Positions 54,849 to 63,819 are shown, numbered from the stretch's first letter. The stretch is DNA of 64,000 bases from Sneathiella marina (GCF_023746535.1 NZ_CP098747.1:2316501-2380500); one strand, 5' to 3'. Made by a program: numbers and translations. Notes: generated from the sequence alone by a model not told the origin.

Positions 54849-55101
54849 TCTGTATCCTTATGCTATTCAAATGTTTAAAATCCCGTCGGTCATGGCCACA
54901 AAATCCTGCTTCAGTAAAAATCCCCGCCATCCCAAAAAGCAATTCTCTAAAATTCAATATCCCGAGGTGATTTAAAATGCAGAATTTCAATGTTCAAAAT
55001 TCAATGTTCAAAATCCAATGTTCAAAATCCGGTTACGGCCGGTTACGGGAAATAATTCAGTCTCTCTAAATTCAGCCTGCTCAATCAGCGCTTTGTAATA
55101 A

Positions 55102-55155
55102 AATATAGGAGATGCCCGGCCAGAGCAGCATAAATACAACGTAACGAAATGTAAT
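55102..55155 (-). promoter_or_regulatory. operator-promoter of subunit gene 11
   Basis: GTAAC (55141) and GTAAT (55151) lie 10 bp apart, and TATATT (minus strand, 55102-55107) is 33 bp from the nearer one. The sequence between keeps the CTGGCCGGG block. Confidence 0.62.
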
Positions 55156-55191
55156 AAGCTGCCGGAAAGGACGAAATTCAACGGCTTGGGG

Positions 55192-55539
55192 CTATTGATA
55201 ACCTACTGTTATGGTATAGGTACCGGTATAGGTACCAGGCGCCTGCCCTACGTATGTGTGAAGGACTCCCCCAGTTATAAACATAAATTCGCCCTCATCA
55301 TCCAACAGGTGAGGAGGGGAATTAAAATGTCGTACAGTTTCGAAAGTCAGACTGTCTCCGTCAGTATTTGTTATGTCTATAGCCGGTCCGAAATCAAGGG
55401 AAATCTCTGCATTCGGGCGGCCGGTGATCTTGATCTCCCCTGCATGCGGTGGTGTTCCATATAACGCATATGGTCCAGGAGGAACAACAGCAAAATCGCC
55501 GGGACAGCCTTCGGGAAAGTGCGGGCTATGGCTAGTCAT
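55192..55539 (-). pseudogene. 5'-truncated DUF4402-like subunit gene
   Basis: From 55,500 downward the sequence is a near-copy of subunit 13 (GDFAVVPPGPYALYGTPPH onward to the end), but the start codon, leader and first third are missing. Above 55,500 it is a copy of the spacer that follows subunit 14. The open frame from 55,539 begins with non-pilin residues (MTSHSPHFPEGC) and has no signal peptide. Confidence 0.85.
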
Positions 55540-56041
55540 ACTCGATCGTTACCGTGTAGGTTCCACCGGTGAAATTACCAGTTGCGCCGCTTGGATACTG
55601 GAGCAAAATCCCGCTTTTTATATTTAACACCCCGTCGTCATCCAGGGTATCCCCGTTACTAAAAGATGCATAGATTCCAGCAATTGTCATTTCAACCTTT
55701 GCCTCATTCAAGGGGTTGGTCCTTTCCTCCATGGTAATGGTAACCCTTGATTTCGGGATACCGGTGATCTTAAACACCCCCGGCTGCGGCGTTCCATATG
55801 ATGTTGCGCCGAGCAGGGTGAAGCCGTCATCAAAATTATCACCGACTTGAAAAATAATATAGTTGTTGCCACCGTTATCCACAATCAGCTCGCCCAAATC
55901 CATTGCGGTGGTTTCTTCAATGGTTAGCGGTTTTACCAGGTTTATGGCGACAGGATTATCCGTTGCCTCCCCCGCCAGAGCGGAGGTAACAACGCCAAGG
56001 CCAATTACGGCAAGCCCGCAAGCCTTCAAATAGCGTTTCAT
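55532..56041 (-). CDS. DUF4402-like pilin-type subunit 12
   Basis: The 169-residue precursor starts MKRYLKACGLAVIGLG, cleaved near TSALA. Mature landmarks are GEATDNPVAINLVKPLTIEETTAMDLGELIV, GVFKITGIPKSRVTITM, MTIAGIYASF, LDDDGVLNIKSGILLQY and GGTYTVTIEYD. It is a near-duplicate of subunit 14: the C-terminal 60 residues are almost the same, and differences cluster around residues 55-75. I chose ATG 56041 (seven codons inside the frame). Confidence 0.87.
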   Translation of the reverse strand: MKRYLKACGLAVIGLGVVTSALAGEATDNPVAINLVKPLTIEETTAMDLGELIVDNGGNNYIIFQVGDNFDDGFTLLGATSYGTPQPGVFKITGIPKSRVTITMEERTNPLNEAKVEMTIAGIYASFSNGDTLDDDGVLNIKSGILLQYPSGATGNFTGGTYTVTIEYD

Positions 56042-56229
56042 ATTCAGTCCTTTTATGGGCAACCTTCCCCTCCATGTGCCCCGTTATGTCCAACTATGGC
56101 CCGTTATGCCCCGTTGTGGTCCGTTTACTTCCCCTGTTCACACTCTGTTTCTGAGTTGCTTTTGATCTGCAACAGGCCAAGGCGACCTGCCGTCAATCTG
56201 CCTTCGGATTCCGGAGTCCCCTCGCCCCA

Positions 56230-56341
56230 GTGCCTCGAGCCCCCAGTGCCTCAAGCCCTCTGTGCCTCGAGCCCCCAGTGCCTCAAGCCCTCTGTGCCTC
56301 GAGCCCATTGTGCCTCGAGCCCTCTGTGCCTCGAGCCCATT
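56230..56341. repeat. 16-bp tandem repeat (7 copies) in the leader of subunit gene 12
   Basis: Seven exact-length units of the form GTGCCTCGAGCCCNNN lie between promoter and start codon, followed by a partial unit. The equivalent leader of subunit gene 14 has only two. Confidence 0.9.
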
Positions 56342-56457
56342 GTGCAGGCAGGCTTTACGAGCTCCTTAACGTACATTTGGAAGCCGGATGCAATTGTAAT
56401 TCGGGTAAAATTTACAGTAAGTCAGCAGGCAATATGTAGCTGCCGCTTCTGCTATTG

Positions 56458-56511
56458 AAAGTAGCTCTTTCCGCCTTAAAAAACCACGAATGCAATGTAA
56501 CGAAATGTATT
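56458..56511 (-). promoter_or_regulatory. operator-promoter of subunit gene 12
   Basis: GTAAC (56497) and GTATT (56507) are 10 bp apart. The -10-like TACTTT (minus strand, 56458-56463) is at 33 bp. The leader of about 410 nt contains the 16-bp repeat array. Confidence 0.58.
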
Positions 56512-56547
56512 GAACTGCCGGAAAGGACGAAATTCAACGGCTTGGGG

Positions 56548-57063
56548 CTATGTATAATTTGCTGTTATTAAATAGGTGCCGGTATAGGTACCAGGTGCCT
56601 GCCCCACGGAGGTGCGAAGGACTCCCCCAGTTATAAACATAAATTCGCCCTCACCATCCAACAGGTGAGGAGGGGATTTAAAATGTCGTACAGTTTCGAA
56701 AGTCAGACTGTCTCCGTCAGTATTTGTTATGTCTATTGCCGGTCCGAAATCAAGGGAAATCGAAATCTCTGCATTCGGGCGGCCGGTGATCTTGATCACC
56801 CCTGTATGCGGTGGTGTTCCATATAACGCATATGGTCCAGGAGGAAGAACAGCAAAATCGCCGGTATCAGTAACAGCAACGAATCTTTCTATACTGGTAT
56901 CAAGGAACATCGTGCCGAAATTAAGTGGGGTGATTTCTTCAAGGGTGAGCGGTTCCAGCAGTTCTATGGCGACAGGATTATCCGTTGCCTCCCCCGCCCG
57001 GGCGAAGGTAACCATTCCAAGGCCAATTGCGGCAAGCCCGCAAGCCCTAAAAAAGCGTTTCAT
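56548..57063 (-). CDS. DUF4402-like pilin-type subunit 13
   Basis: The 171-residue precursor starts MKRFFRACGLAAIGLGMV, cleaved near ARA. Mature landmarks are GEATDNPVAIELLEPLTLEEITPLNFGTMFLD, GVIKITGRP, ISISLDFGPAIDITNTDGDSL, LDGEGEFMFITGGV and GTYTGTYLITANYT. The truncated copy at 55,192 derives from it or from a sister. ATG 57063 is seven codons inside the open frame. Confidence 0.86.
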   Translation of the reverse strand: MKRFFRACGLAAIGLGMVTFARAGEATDNPVAIELLEPLTLEEITPLNFGTMFLDTSIERFVAVTDTGDFAVLPPGPYALYGTPPHTGVIKITGRPNAEISISLDFGPAIDITNTDGDSLTFETVRHFKSPPHLLDGEGEFMFITGGVLRTSVGQAPGTYTGTYLITANYT

Positions 57064-57195
57064 ATTCACTCCTTTTATGAGCATTTATTATGAGCATTTT
57101 TTGAGTACTTCAGGTATGCACACTCTCTCTTCTCTCTGCCCCTCTTCTCTCTGTGGCTCGCGAATATTCGTTAAGTGACGTCAGCCCTTTATGTG

Positions 57196-57250
57196 ATTAT
57201 GTGGCTTTCCCTGCCACAAATAATATAATTGCATTGTAACGTATTGTAAT
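57196..57250 (-). promoter_or_regulatory. operator-promoter of subunit gene 13
   Basis: GTAAC (57236) and GTAAT (57246) are 10 bp apart. CATAAT (minus strand, 57196-57201) is 34 bp from the nearer one. This leader is short, about 125 nt. Confidence 0.55.
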
Positions 57251-57297
57251 GACCCCGAAATCGCCGAGGCTGCCTTCAGGAAAATGCAGGGCCTTGG

Positions 57298-57807
57298 CTA
57301 TTCATACTCGATCGTTACCGTGTAGGTTCCACCGGTGAAATTACCAGTTGCGCCGCTTGGATACTGGAGCAAAATCCCGCTTTTTATATTTAACACCCCG
57401 TCTTTATTCAGGGTATTCCCGTTACTAAAAGATCCATAAACTCCGGCAATTGTCAATTCAACCTTTGCCTCATTCCTGGGATTGGTCCCTTCCTTCATGG
57501 TAATGGTAACCCTTGATTTCGGGATACCGGTGATCTTAAATACCCCCGGCTGCGGCGTTCCATATGATGTCGCGCCGTGCAGGGTGAAGCCGCCGGGAAG
57601 TTCATCACCGACTTCAAGATAAATATAGTTGTCGGGATTGTTGCCCACAATCAGCTCGCCCAAATCCATTGCGGTGGTTTGTTGAACGGTTAGCAGTTTT
57701 ACCAGGTTTATGGCGACAGGGTTATCCGTTGCCTCCTCCGCCAGAGCGGCGCTAACAACTCCAAGGCCAATAGCGGCAAGCCCGCAAGCCTTCAAATAGC
57801 GTTTCAT
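57298..57807 (-). CDS. DUF4402-like pilin-type subunit 14
   Basis: The 169-residue precursor is the first subunit gene of the array in transcription order and closely resembles subunit 12 (MKRYLKACGLAAIGLG leader; GEATDNPVAINLVKLLTVQQTTAMDLGELIV; GVFKITGIPKSRVTITM; terminal GGTYTVTIEYE). The middle (residues about 55-75) differs most. It follows the RHS-type gene across about 530 bp that contain that gene's terminator and this gene's promoter. Confidence 0.87.
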   Translation of the reverse strand: MKRYLKACGLAAIGLGVVSAALAEEATDNPVAINLVKLLTVQQTTAMDLGELIVGNNPDNYIYLEVGDELPGGFTLHGATSYGTPQPGVFKITGIPKSRVTITMKEGTNPRNEAKVELTIAGVYGSFSNGNTLNKDGVLNIKSGILLQYPSGATGNFTGGTYTVTIEYE

Positions 57808-57982
57808 ATTCGGTCCTTTTATGGGCAACCTTCCTCTCCATGTGGCCCGTTATGCCCCTATACCTGATGTGTTCCGTTTACTTCCCCTGTTCACACTCTG
57901 TTTCTGAGTTGCTTTTGATCTGCAACAGGCCAAGGTGACCTGCTGTCAATCTGCGTTCGGATTCCGGAGTCCCCTCGCCCCA

Positions 57983-58014
57983 GTGCCTCGAGGCTTTTGT
58001 GCCTCGAGCCCTTT
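57983..58014. repeat. 16-bp tandem repeat (2 copies) in the leader of subunit gene 14
   Basis: Two GTGCCTCGAG-type units occupy the same leader position as the seven-copy array of subunit gene 12. Confidence 0.8.
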
Positions 58015-58131
58015 GTGCAGGCAGGCTTTACGCGCTCCTTAAAATACAGTAGGAAGCCGGATGCAGTTGTAATTTGGGTAAAAATTTACAGTAAGTCAGC
58101 AGGCGATACGTAGCTGCCGCTTCTGCTACTA

Positions 58132-58185
58132 AAAATAGCTCTTTCCGACTGAAAAAACAATATATGCAATGTAACGAAATGTAAT
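58132..58185 (-). promoter_or_regulatory. operator-promoter of subunit gene 14
   Basis: GTAAC (58171) and GTAAT (58181) are 10 bp apart. The -10-like TATTTT (minus strand, 58132-58137) is at 33 bp. The adjoining 58,186-58,228 copies the 3' flank of subunit 14 itself, a trace of another lost copy. Confidence 0.6.
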
Positions 58186-58252
58186 GACCCCGAAATCGCC
58201 GAGGCTGCCTTCAGGGAAGTGCGGGGCCAATAAACGCGTGCCGCATCCCCCA

Positions 58253-58287
58253 AAATAAAAAGGGTCCGGCACATCTGCACCGGACCC
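58253..58287 (-). terminator. Rho-independent terminator of the RHS-type gene
   Basis: GGGTCCGG and CCGGACCC (58262-58269, 58280-58287) form a perfect stem. On the minus strand the stem is followed by TTTTTATTTT. It lies about 50 bp past the stop codon. Confidence 0.88.
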
Positions 58288-58338
58288 GTAAAAATGCTCC
58301 CCGGATATTCCCGGACAGAAAATCTGTATGCAAACCGG

Positions 58339-61300
58339 TTAGACGGTTTTATCTGTATCCTCCTCACCGCTCGCGCCATCTTCATCGTCGGTATCCTCCT
58401 TTTTATTTCCCCTCAAGGGGGCATATTGCGTGCCAGACGGTGCGGGAGAGGCCACAGGAATATTGCCAACGGCGTCATCCCCATCGCTATCCTCAATGCC
58501 GGGCTGGTCCGGTGCAGCATTGGGTCCGCCCTCCAGATCCGTCAATTCGACAACTATATTCCGGTCTGCAACCTGCAAGGCCTGGGTAGGCCCCCCGACC
58601 ACCAGGTCAACCTCTTCCTCTTTATTGTCGTTGCCTCCGGCGCTGGTGGCAACTGCCCGGTTGGGTAAGTGCAGATCAGCATCCTCATATCCGCCCCGGG
58701 AGGGGTCGTTATCGCCGTTGTTACCGGTGGGGGCTGTCAGACAGTCAGGCCGCCGCCAGCAGCAAAGGGGCAAAGCCGCCCCCGTTTTGATATTTGCTTC
58801 GCGTTTCGGCTTGAAACAGAGGGACCAGCAATCCTTGCCGTTTGAGCCCGAGAGCGCGGGGAGAAGCGCCCAGATAACATTCGGCTTCGCCATCAGCGGC
58901 ACCATGGCAAGCTCCATCAGAATAAATTCCAGCTTGATCGTGAAAAGCTCCGTCCAGGAAAGTTCCTTGAGATAATAAACAACAACGAAGCCGTCAAAGA
59001 CGTGAAAGGCATTCATGCCGATAAAGATTACCAGGGCATTGCTTACCTGCCGCATCGTGATGGAACTGGTGCACAGGCTACTGGATCCAAACAACAATGC
59101 GAATACAAGAGCAATGATTTCGGCCCCAAATCCCCCGACAGTTCCCCGCAACACAAGGTTTTGCCACCCATTATCCTGCTTTTTCCATGTATTGGTGACG
59201 GACAGGATCATGATGGCCATGTTTGAGGCGCCGATGAATGTTCCGGATACAATACGAAGGCAGCTCATCCCACAGGCATTCAAGGGGTATTCCGTGCCCT
59301 GACAGATATCGGCGCAGCAAATACGTTTCAGGCAGGGGCGTTTCTTCTTGTTCAATGTATTGAACAGTGCCGGAATACCCGGAAGAAATCCGAACCAGAG
59401 GATGATCGTTCCCGCCCAGCGGAGCGCATAGGAAAGGCTGGTATCGCCGGCAAATTGCGGTTTGTAGTAGGTCATGGCGATGGGGATGGTCACCAGGCTT
59501 ATGAGAATAATTGAAAATGCAGCAACGAGCCCGCGCATTTTTCGGCCCATATTGTCCTGAAACCTGGTTTTTATTTGCGTGCAATGTTGATTGCAGGCCC
59601 CGTTATCATCGAAAAAATTTACTGGATCCGACGGATAGGCGTAAGGATCCGTGCTAGCGTCTTGGGGATCGGGCGATATAAACCGGCGCAATTCCGTTGA
59701 ATAATAACGGGCGCCGGCAAAATACAGGCCGGTCTCGATATCAAGCTTCATTCCGGCAAATGTCACCGTAAAATTAAAGCTGCCGGTTGTGTTTTCTGCG
59801 TCAATAGCCCCATATGTATCAAACATGACAGCCGCGGTTTTAGCGCCCTTTTCATCGGTTGCCAGCAAACTGCTGCCAAGATCATCGAGATGGATATAGA
59901 CGTCTCCGGCGGTATGAATTCCCTGCGCCTGTAACGGCTCGGGAATAGATGCGGGCGGTGAAACGGCACTTGTTTCGAAGGATTTAAACAGCGGCTTGTC
60001 CGCCGTCTTGTCCTCTGCAAGGGTAAATTCAGCGAACACACCAAAAACACCGATGGCTTTCACCGTTCGCAAAACCATTCCGTCCGGTTTTCGCGTAACA
60101 GTATAGTCCGGGCTGACCTCGATATGCACGGTGCCGTCAGGGGACGCCTTGATAAAACGGTGCCCGGCAATATCCGTTACATACGCCACCGTCGATGTCT
60201 TGTCATCACCGGTGCCGGACGACTGGGCAAGGTTCCCAAACGCATCGAACAGCAAGTCAACCCTCCGGCTTTCTGTTGCCAGGGTACGGATGTTGCCATT
60301 CCGGTCAAAGGTTGCTTCCAAGGGATCATCGCCGGTAACCTTCGTGACCTGATACCCGGTTTTATTGGTTTCAAAGGCTGTAATATTGTTGTTGACCGCA
60401 ACGCTTTGAAGGTTTTCGGAAGGGCCGAATTTATACTCTCTCAATCCGGCATCGGCAGGCGCCAGATCGGAGACCAGCTTTCCCCGGTGATCGTAATTGA
60501 AGGCCTGCCGGGAGATCATATCCCCCTCCATGCGGGCCGACCGCGCCAGCTTGGCAGTGTTCAGTGATCCGTTTGTTGCGTATCCAAGAGACAGGTACGG
60601 CTTCGTATTTTTTCTGGCTGTGTTGGCAACCGTAAAATTGGCTATGTTGCCGAATTTGTCGTAGTTGCGATATTCCGTGACACCATTTCCATAGCGGGTG
60701 ACGATGGGACGGCCATGGGAATCATGCCCGTCAAAATGCGCGATCGGTTTATCTGTACCCGCCCAGGAGATCCTGCGGGTTATGCCCATGGCGTCATGGT
60801 CAAACTGCAAGGACCGGCCGCAGGGAAAATGCCTCCGGGATACGAACCCGTCGGGTGTCAGGCTGGAGCGTACTGTTTCGATGTAATCCTCGCCGAGTGT
60901 GAGGGTACGCTCAATTTCCTGTCCGGTCGGGGCAAATCTGAGGGCCGTCCGCCAGCCATCCGGATGTGACAGGACATATCCCGTACTTCTGTTTTGTGCA
61001 TCGGCAATATAGGCAATGCCATAGGTTTTCTTTTTACCGTCCAGCCCGGTATGTGTGGTGGCGGTTGGCCGGCCCAACCAGTCAAAATCCGTGTCGAAGA
61101 CCTCCCCGTTCTTGACTTCGCGGGAAATCAGAAGGGTTGGGTCCGACATGCAGGTTGAGGTGCCTGTGACGGGATTATTCTCCTCGATACAAATATCCTG
61201 CGCATTCCATTTATATGTGCAGCTTTGGCCGAGCGGATCAATTTTTTCGGTGATCCGGCCAAGGACGTCGTAGGAATATCTGGTGGGCTTGGAATCAGAC

Positions 61301-63549
61301 TGGTTATGGGTTTCAACAACCCCCTTCGGGTTCTCCAGCTCGCTTGACAGGGACAGCAGCTCGCCATTTTTCGCCAATGTTGTCGTGGTAACTTCAATCT
61401 GGTCCTTTTCCTGCCGTTCCCACGCTGTCCGAACCAGGGTTCCATCGGGCCTCTTTTCCTCAAACACCCGTCCGAAATCATCAAAACAGGTCTCAAGCCA
61501 CAGGATCCTGGATTTCTTGAGGCCCTGGATCCTGACCGACAGGTTTTCCGGGCTGGCTTTAAGCTCCAACGGTGTGCTTGTCATGTTTCTCACCGCACAG
61601 GAAGAATATCCGTGGCAGATCAATTGCCAGGTTTTCCTGTCCAGTTGCATGGCTTCGATGACGGGACGGAACATGTCATCGACATAACACCGGCTTTCGT
61701 AACTAACGCCGGGGGCATTTCCTGCCCTGATTGATTTGATGCAAAAGAGTTTCAGGACCTTATCAAAACCCGTTTCAGTTTTTGCCAGGCAGACGAGCTT
61801 TTCCTGATCGGGTTTTGACCAATCCTGGGGGGCGCTTGGATCAAACCCGTATTGCGCGATCCTTTCGCCAAAAGCATCATATGCTTGCGCGGTCACATTT
61901 CCCTCCGCGGTTACAGCCCGGACGGGAAGGCCGTATCTGAGGTCGGTTTCCAGGCTTTCCGTTTGCGTTTGCTTTCCGTCAGCTGAGGTGAATACAGATT
62001 TGAACCGGCTGAAATCGTCCGAATAGGAATGCTCGATCGTCAAGCCATTGCGGCCCACATGCCTTTTCGGCAGACCATAGTCTCCCAATTCGCTGATTTT
62101 CTTGTTGGAATAGGTTGTGCCCTCAACAAGGGTTTGATGGGAAATGGCCTTAATTTTACCCTTTGTGTCGAAATTATAAGTATAGGTGTCGTCTTTCAGC
62201 AAAGGGCTGTTTTCAGTGACCATATCGCCATTGGACGTATCGAAAAGCGCCGTTCTTTTCGGCAGGCGCAAATGCAGGTTTCCGATGACGGGCCCCTTCT
62301 GAACAGTATAGACGGCCGTTGTTTCCGGCGTCTGGACCTCTTTGATATTTCCTTCTTCATCATATTTGTTGAGGGTCACAACGGTGCTCATCAGGGCCCC
62401 TTCAAAAAAGCTTTTAGCAGTTGTCCGGAATAGGAGCGGAACCCCGATAATGTGATCGATATATTCATAAGTCGTTTTGCCCGACAGGTAATGATAGGTT
62501 GTTTTCGAAGGTTCAGCGCCGTAAACCGCTAATGCGGTCTCCTGTTCACCGCGCCCCTGTGCTTGAGCCTTGCAAATCATGCCCTCTTCTATCAGGACGG
62601 CAATCCTTTGTTTTGTAAGGTTATATCTGTAATACTCGCCGCTTCCCTCTGCCCTGTCCCAGATCACAACATCGCGTGCGTATCTGGTCCCGTTTCTTGA
62701 GACCATAAAGCCGCTGGCATTTACAATCCTTTCGTAGATGCTCTGTTTACCGGACAGGCCATTGACGATAATTGTGGATGTATCAACGATGCCCAGAGTG
62801 CCGGATTTGGACTGGTAGGTTGTCTTGAAACGCAGGCCCGTTGTCTCGATCAACTCCGTCAGCATATTTTTAGTAGCCGTTGTATTGCCCCAAATAAACT
62901 CGACGGGATTTTTGGAAATAATGTCTGATGGGTTCTTTGCATCGGTAGCAGAGGTTTGGATAAACCGGACGGTGCCTTTCTCGTGCATTAAAGTATATTT
63001 GCGAACGGGTATATCATTCCGCTTGGTTATGATTTCCGATAAGCATCCACTCACTCCGTCTGCGTATGTGAATTCTATTGATGCAAATTGATTTTTGGCG
63101 GTTCCGTAAGAAATATTTACAGGCCGATTACTGTCATCATATTCGTACTTGATACAGTTTCCATAGGCATCTTCAGATTGAATAGCAACATATACTTCTC
63201 GTTCTGATACTATGTTGGTACTCTTTTCGAAATCCGTTTTATTTCCCTCATGATCAAATGATCTCAAGCCCCAGAGCGACGTTTTTTCAGCAATAATCAA
63301 GTGATCCTCAACGAAATAATTGCCGCTCCCATCGGAAAGAGCCTGTGGAATACCTTCAATCTGCCACCCCGGCCCGATATAAGATGCCACTTCAGTTTTC
63401 CCGCTGGAATAAGAAAGGGAAAAGGCTGGCTGCATCTCTCGAACACCGGGAACTGCCTCAATTTCCAAAATATAATTGGATGAACCATCATATTTACTGA
63501 TAAAAAAACTACCGGCTGGCTTACTTACAACTAGTTTGTCTTTATTCAT
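58339..63549 (-). CDS. large SpvB/RHS-type protein with C-terminal multi-spanning membrane domain
   Basis: The 1736-residue protein begins with an SpvB-like block (FSLSYSSGKTEVASYIGPGW, about 43-62). A long YD/RHS-repeat region follows (for example YSYDVLGRITEKIDPLG, FDHDAMGITRRISW), ending at about 1313 with the RHS core end (GLYFAGARYYSTELRRFISPD, then DPVNFFDDNGA). RHS shells usually encapsulate a C-terminal toxin. Here the part after the core (about 1330-1565) has roughly six hydrophobic spans instead of a soluble enzyme, then an acidic disordered tail (about 1600-1736). There is no signal peptide and no obvious immunity gene beside it. It is terminated by its own hairpin. Function is open: membrane-targeting polymorphic toxin or surface-displayed RHS protein. 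Confidence 0.85.
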   Translation of the reverse strand: MNKDKLVVSKPAGSFFISKYDGSSNYILEIEAVPGVREMQPAFSLSYSSGKTEVASYIGPGWQIEGIPQALSDGSGNYFVEDHLIIAEKTSLWGLRSFDHEGNKTDFEKSTNIVSEREVYVAIQSEDAYGNCIKYEYDDSNRPVNISYGTAKNQFASIEFTYADGVSGCLSEIITKRNDIPVRKYTLMHEKGTVRFIQTSATDAKNPSDIISKNPVEFIWGNTTATKNMLTELIETTGLRFKTTYQSKSGTLGIVDTSTIIVNGLSGKQSIYERIVNASGFMVSRNGTRYARDVVIWDRAEGSGEYYRYNLTKQRIAVLIEEGMICKAQAQGRGEQETALAVYGAEPSKTTYHYLSGKTTYEYIDHIIGVPLLFRTTAKSFFEGALMSTVVTLNKYDEEGNIKEVQTPETTAVYTVQKGPVIGNLHLRLPKRTALFDTSNGDMVTENSPLLKDDTYTYNFDTKGKIKAISHQTLVEGTTYSNKKISELGDYGLPKRHVGRNGLTIEHSYSDDFSRFKSVFTSADGKQTQTESLETDLRYGLPVRAVTAEGNVTAQAYDAFGERIAQYGFDPSAPQDWSKPDQEKLVCLAKTETGFDKVLKLFCIKSIRAGNAPGVSYESRCYVDDMFRPVIEAMQLDRKTWQLICHGYSSCAVRNMTSTPLELKASPENLSVRIQGLKKSRILWLETCFDDFGRVFEEKRPDGTLVRTAWERQEKDQIEVTTTTLAKNGELLSLSSELENPKGVVETHNQSDSKPTRYSYDVLGRITEKIDPLGQSCTYKWNAQDICIEENNPVTGTSTCMSDPTLLISREVKNGEVFDTDFDWLGRPTATTHTGLDGKKKTYGIAYIADAQNRSTGYVLSHPDGWRTALRFAPTGQEIERTLTLGEDYIETVRSSLTPDGFVSRRHFPCGRSLQFDHDAMGITRRISWAGTDKPIAHFDGHDSHGRPIVTRYGNGVTEYRNYDKFGNIANFTVANTARKNTKPYLSLGYATNGSLNTAKLARSARMEGDMISRQAFNYDHRGKLVSDLAPADAGLREYKFGPSENLQSVAVNNNITAFETNKTGYQVTKVTGDDPLEATFDRNGNIRTLATESRRVDLLFDAFGNLAQSSGTGDDKTSTVAYVTDIAGHRFIKASPDGTVHIEVSPDYTVTRKPDGMVLRTVKAIGVFGVFAEFTLAEDKTADKPLFKSFETSAVSPPASIPEPLQAQGIHTAGDVYIHLDDLGSSLLATDEKGAKTAAVMFDTYGAIDAENTTGSFNFTVTFAGMKLDIETGLYFAGARYYSTELRRFISPDPQDASTDPYAYPSDPVNFFDDNGACNQHCTQIKTRFQDNMGRKMRGLVAAFSIILISLVTIPIAMTYYKPQFAGDTSLSYALRWAGTIILWFGFLPGIPALFNTLNKKKRPCLKRICCADICQGTEYPLNACGMSCLRIVSGTFIGASNMAIMILSVTNTWKKQDNGWQNLVLRGTVGGFGAEIIALVFALLFGSSSLCTSSITMRQVSNALVIFIGMNAFHVFDGFVVVYYLKELSWTELFTIKLEFILMELAMVPLMAKPNVIWALLPALSGSNGKDCWSLCFKPKREANIKTGAALPLCCWRRPDCLTAPTGNNGDNDPSRGGYEDADLHLPNRAVATSAGGNDNKEEEVDLVVGGPTQALQVADRNIVVELTDLEGGPNAAPDQPGIEDSDGDDAVGNIPVASPAPSGTQYAPLRGNKKEDTDDEDGASGEEDTDKTV

Positions 63550-63650
63550 GATGTCTTCTTCTTTGTCGGATGAAAATGTCTATTGACGAGCACTTGCCTA
63601 AGGACGTGGAAAACTGGGGCCTGTGCCAAAAAACTCGATTTTTACAACAA

Positions 63651-63701
63651 CTAGTCGTTTCGTATTTATTCCGGAAATGCTTCTGACTTCACAACGACTA
63701 G
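63651..63701. other. inverted repeat between two divergent genes
   Basis: CTAGTCGTT (63651-63659) and AACGACTAG (63693-63701) are exact complements separated by 33 bp. They lie in the divergent promoter region of the RHS-type gene and the next gene, so a regulator site is possible. The other sequence of the gap (63,550-63,819) shows nothing more. Confidence 0.35.
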
Positions 63702-63819
63702 CCAATAAAATGGCCTTGTAGTAAGATCCGATCCAATTGGACGGGGTTTCACTTTCCAATGACATTACATGGACAAGCGCGCCACAAAAGACGAGTTCAA
63801 CTTAAAGATTTGTAATTAA

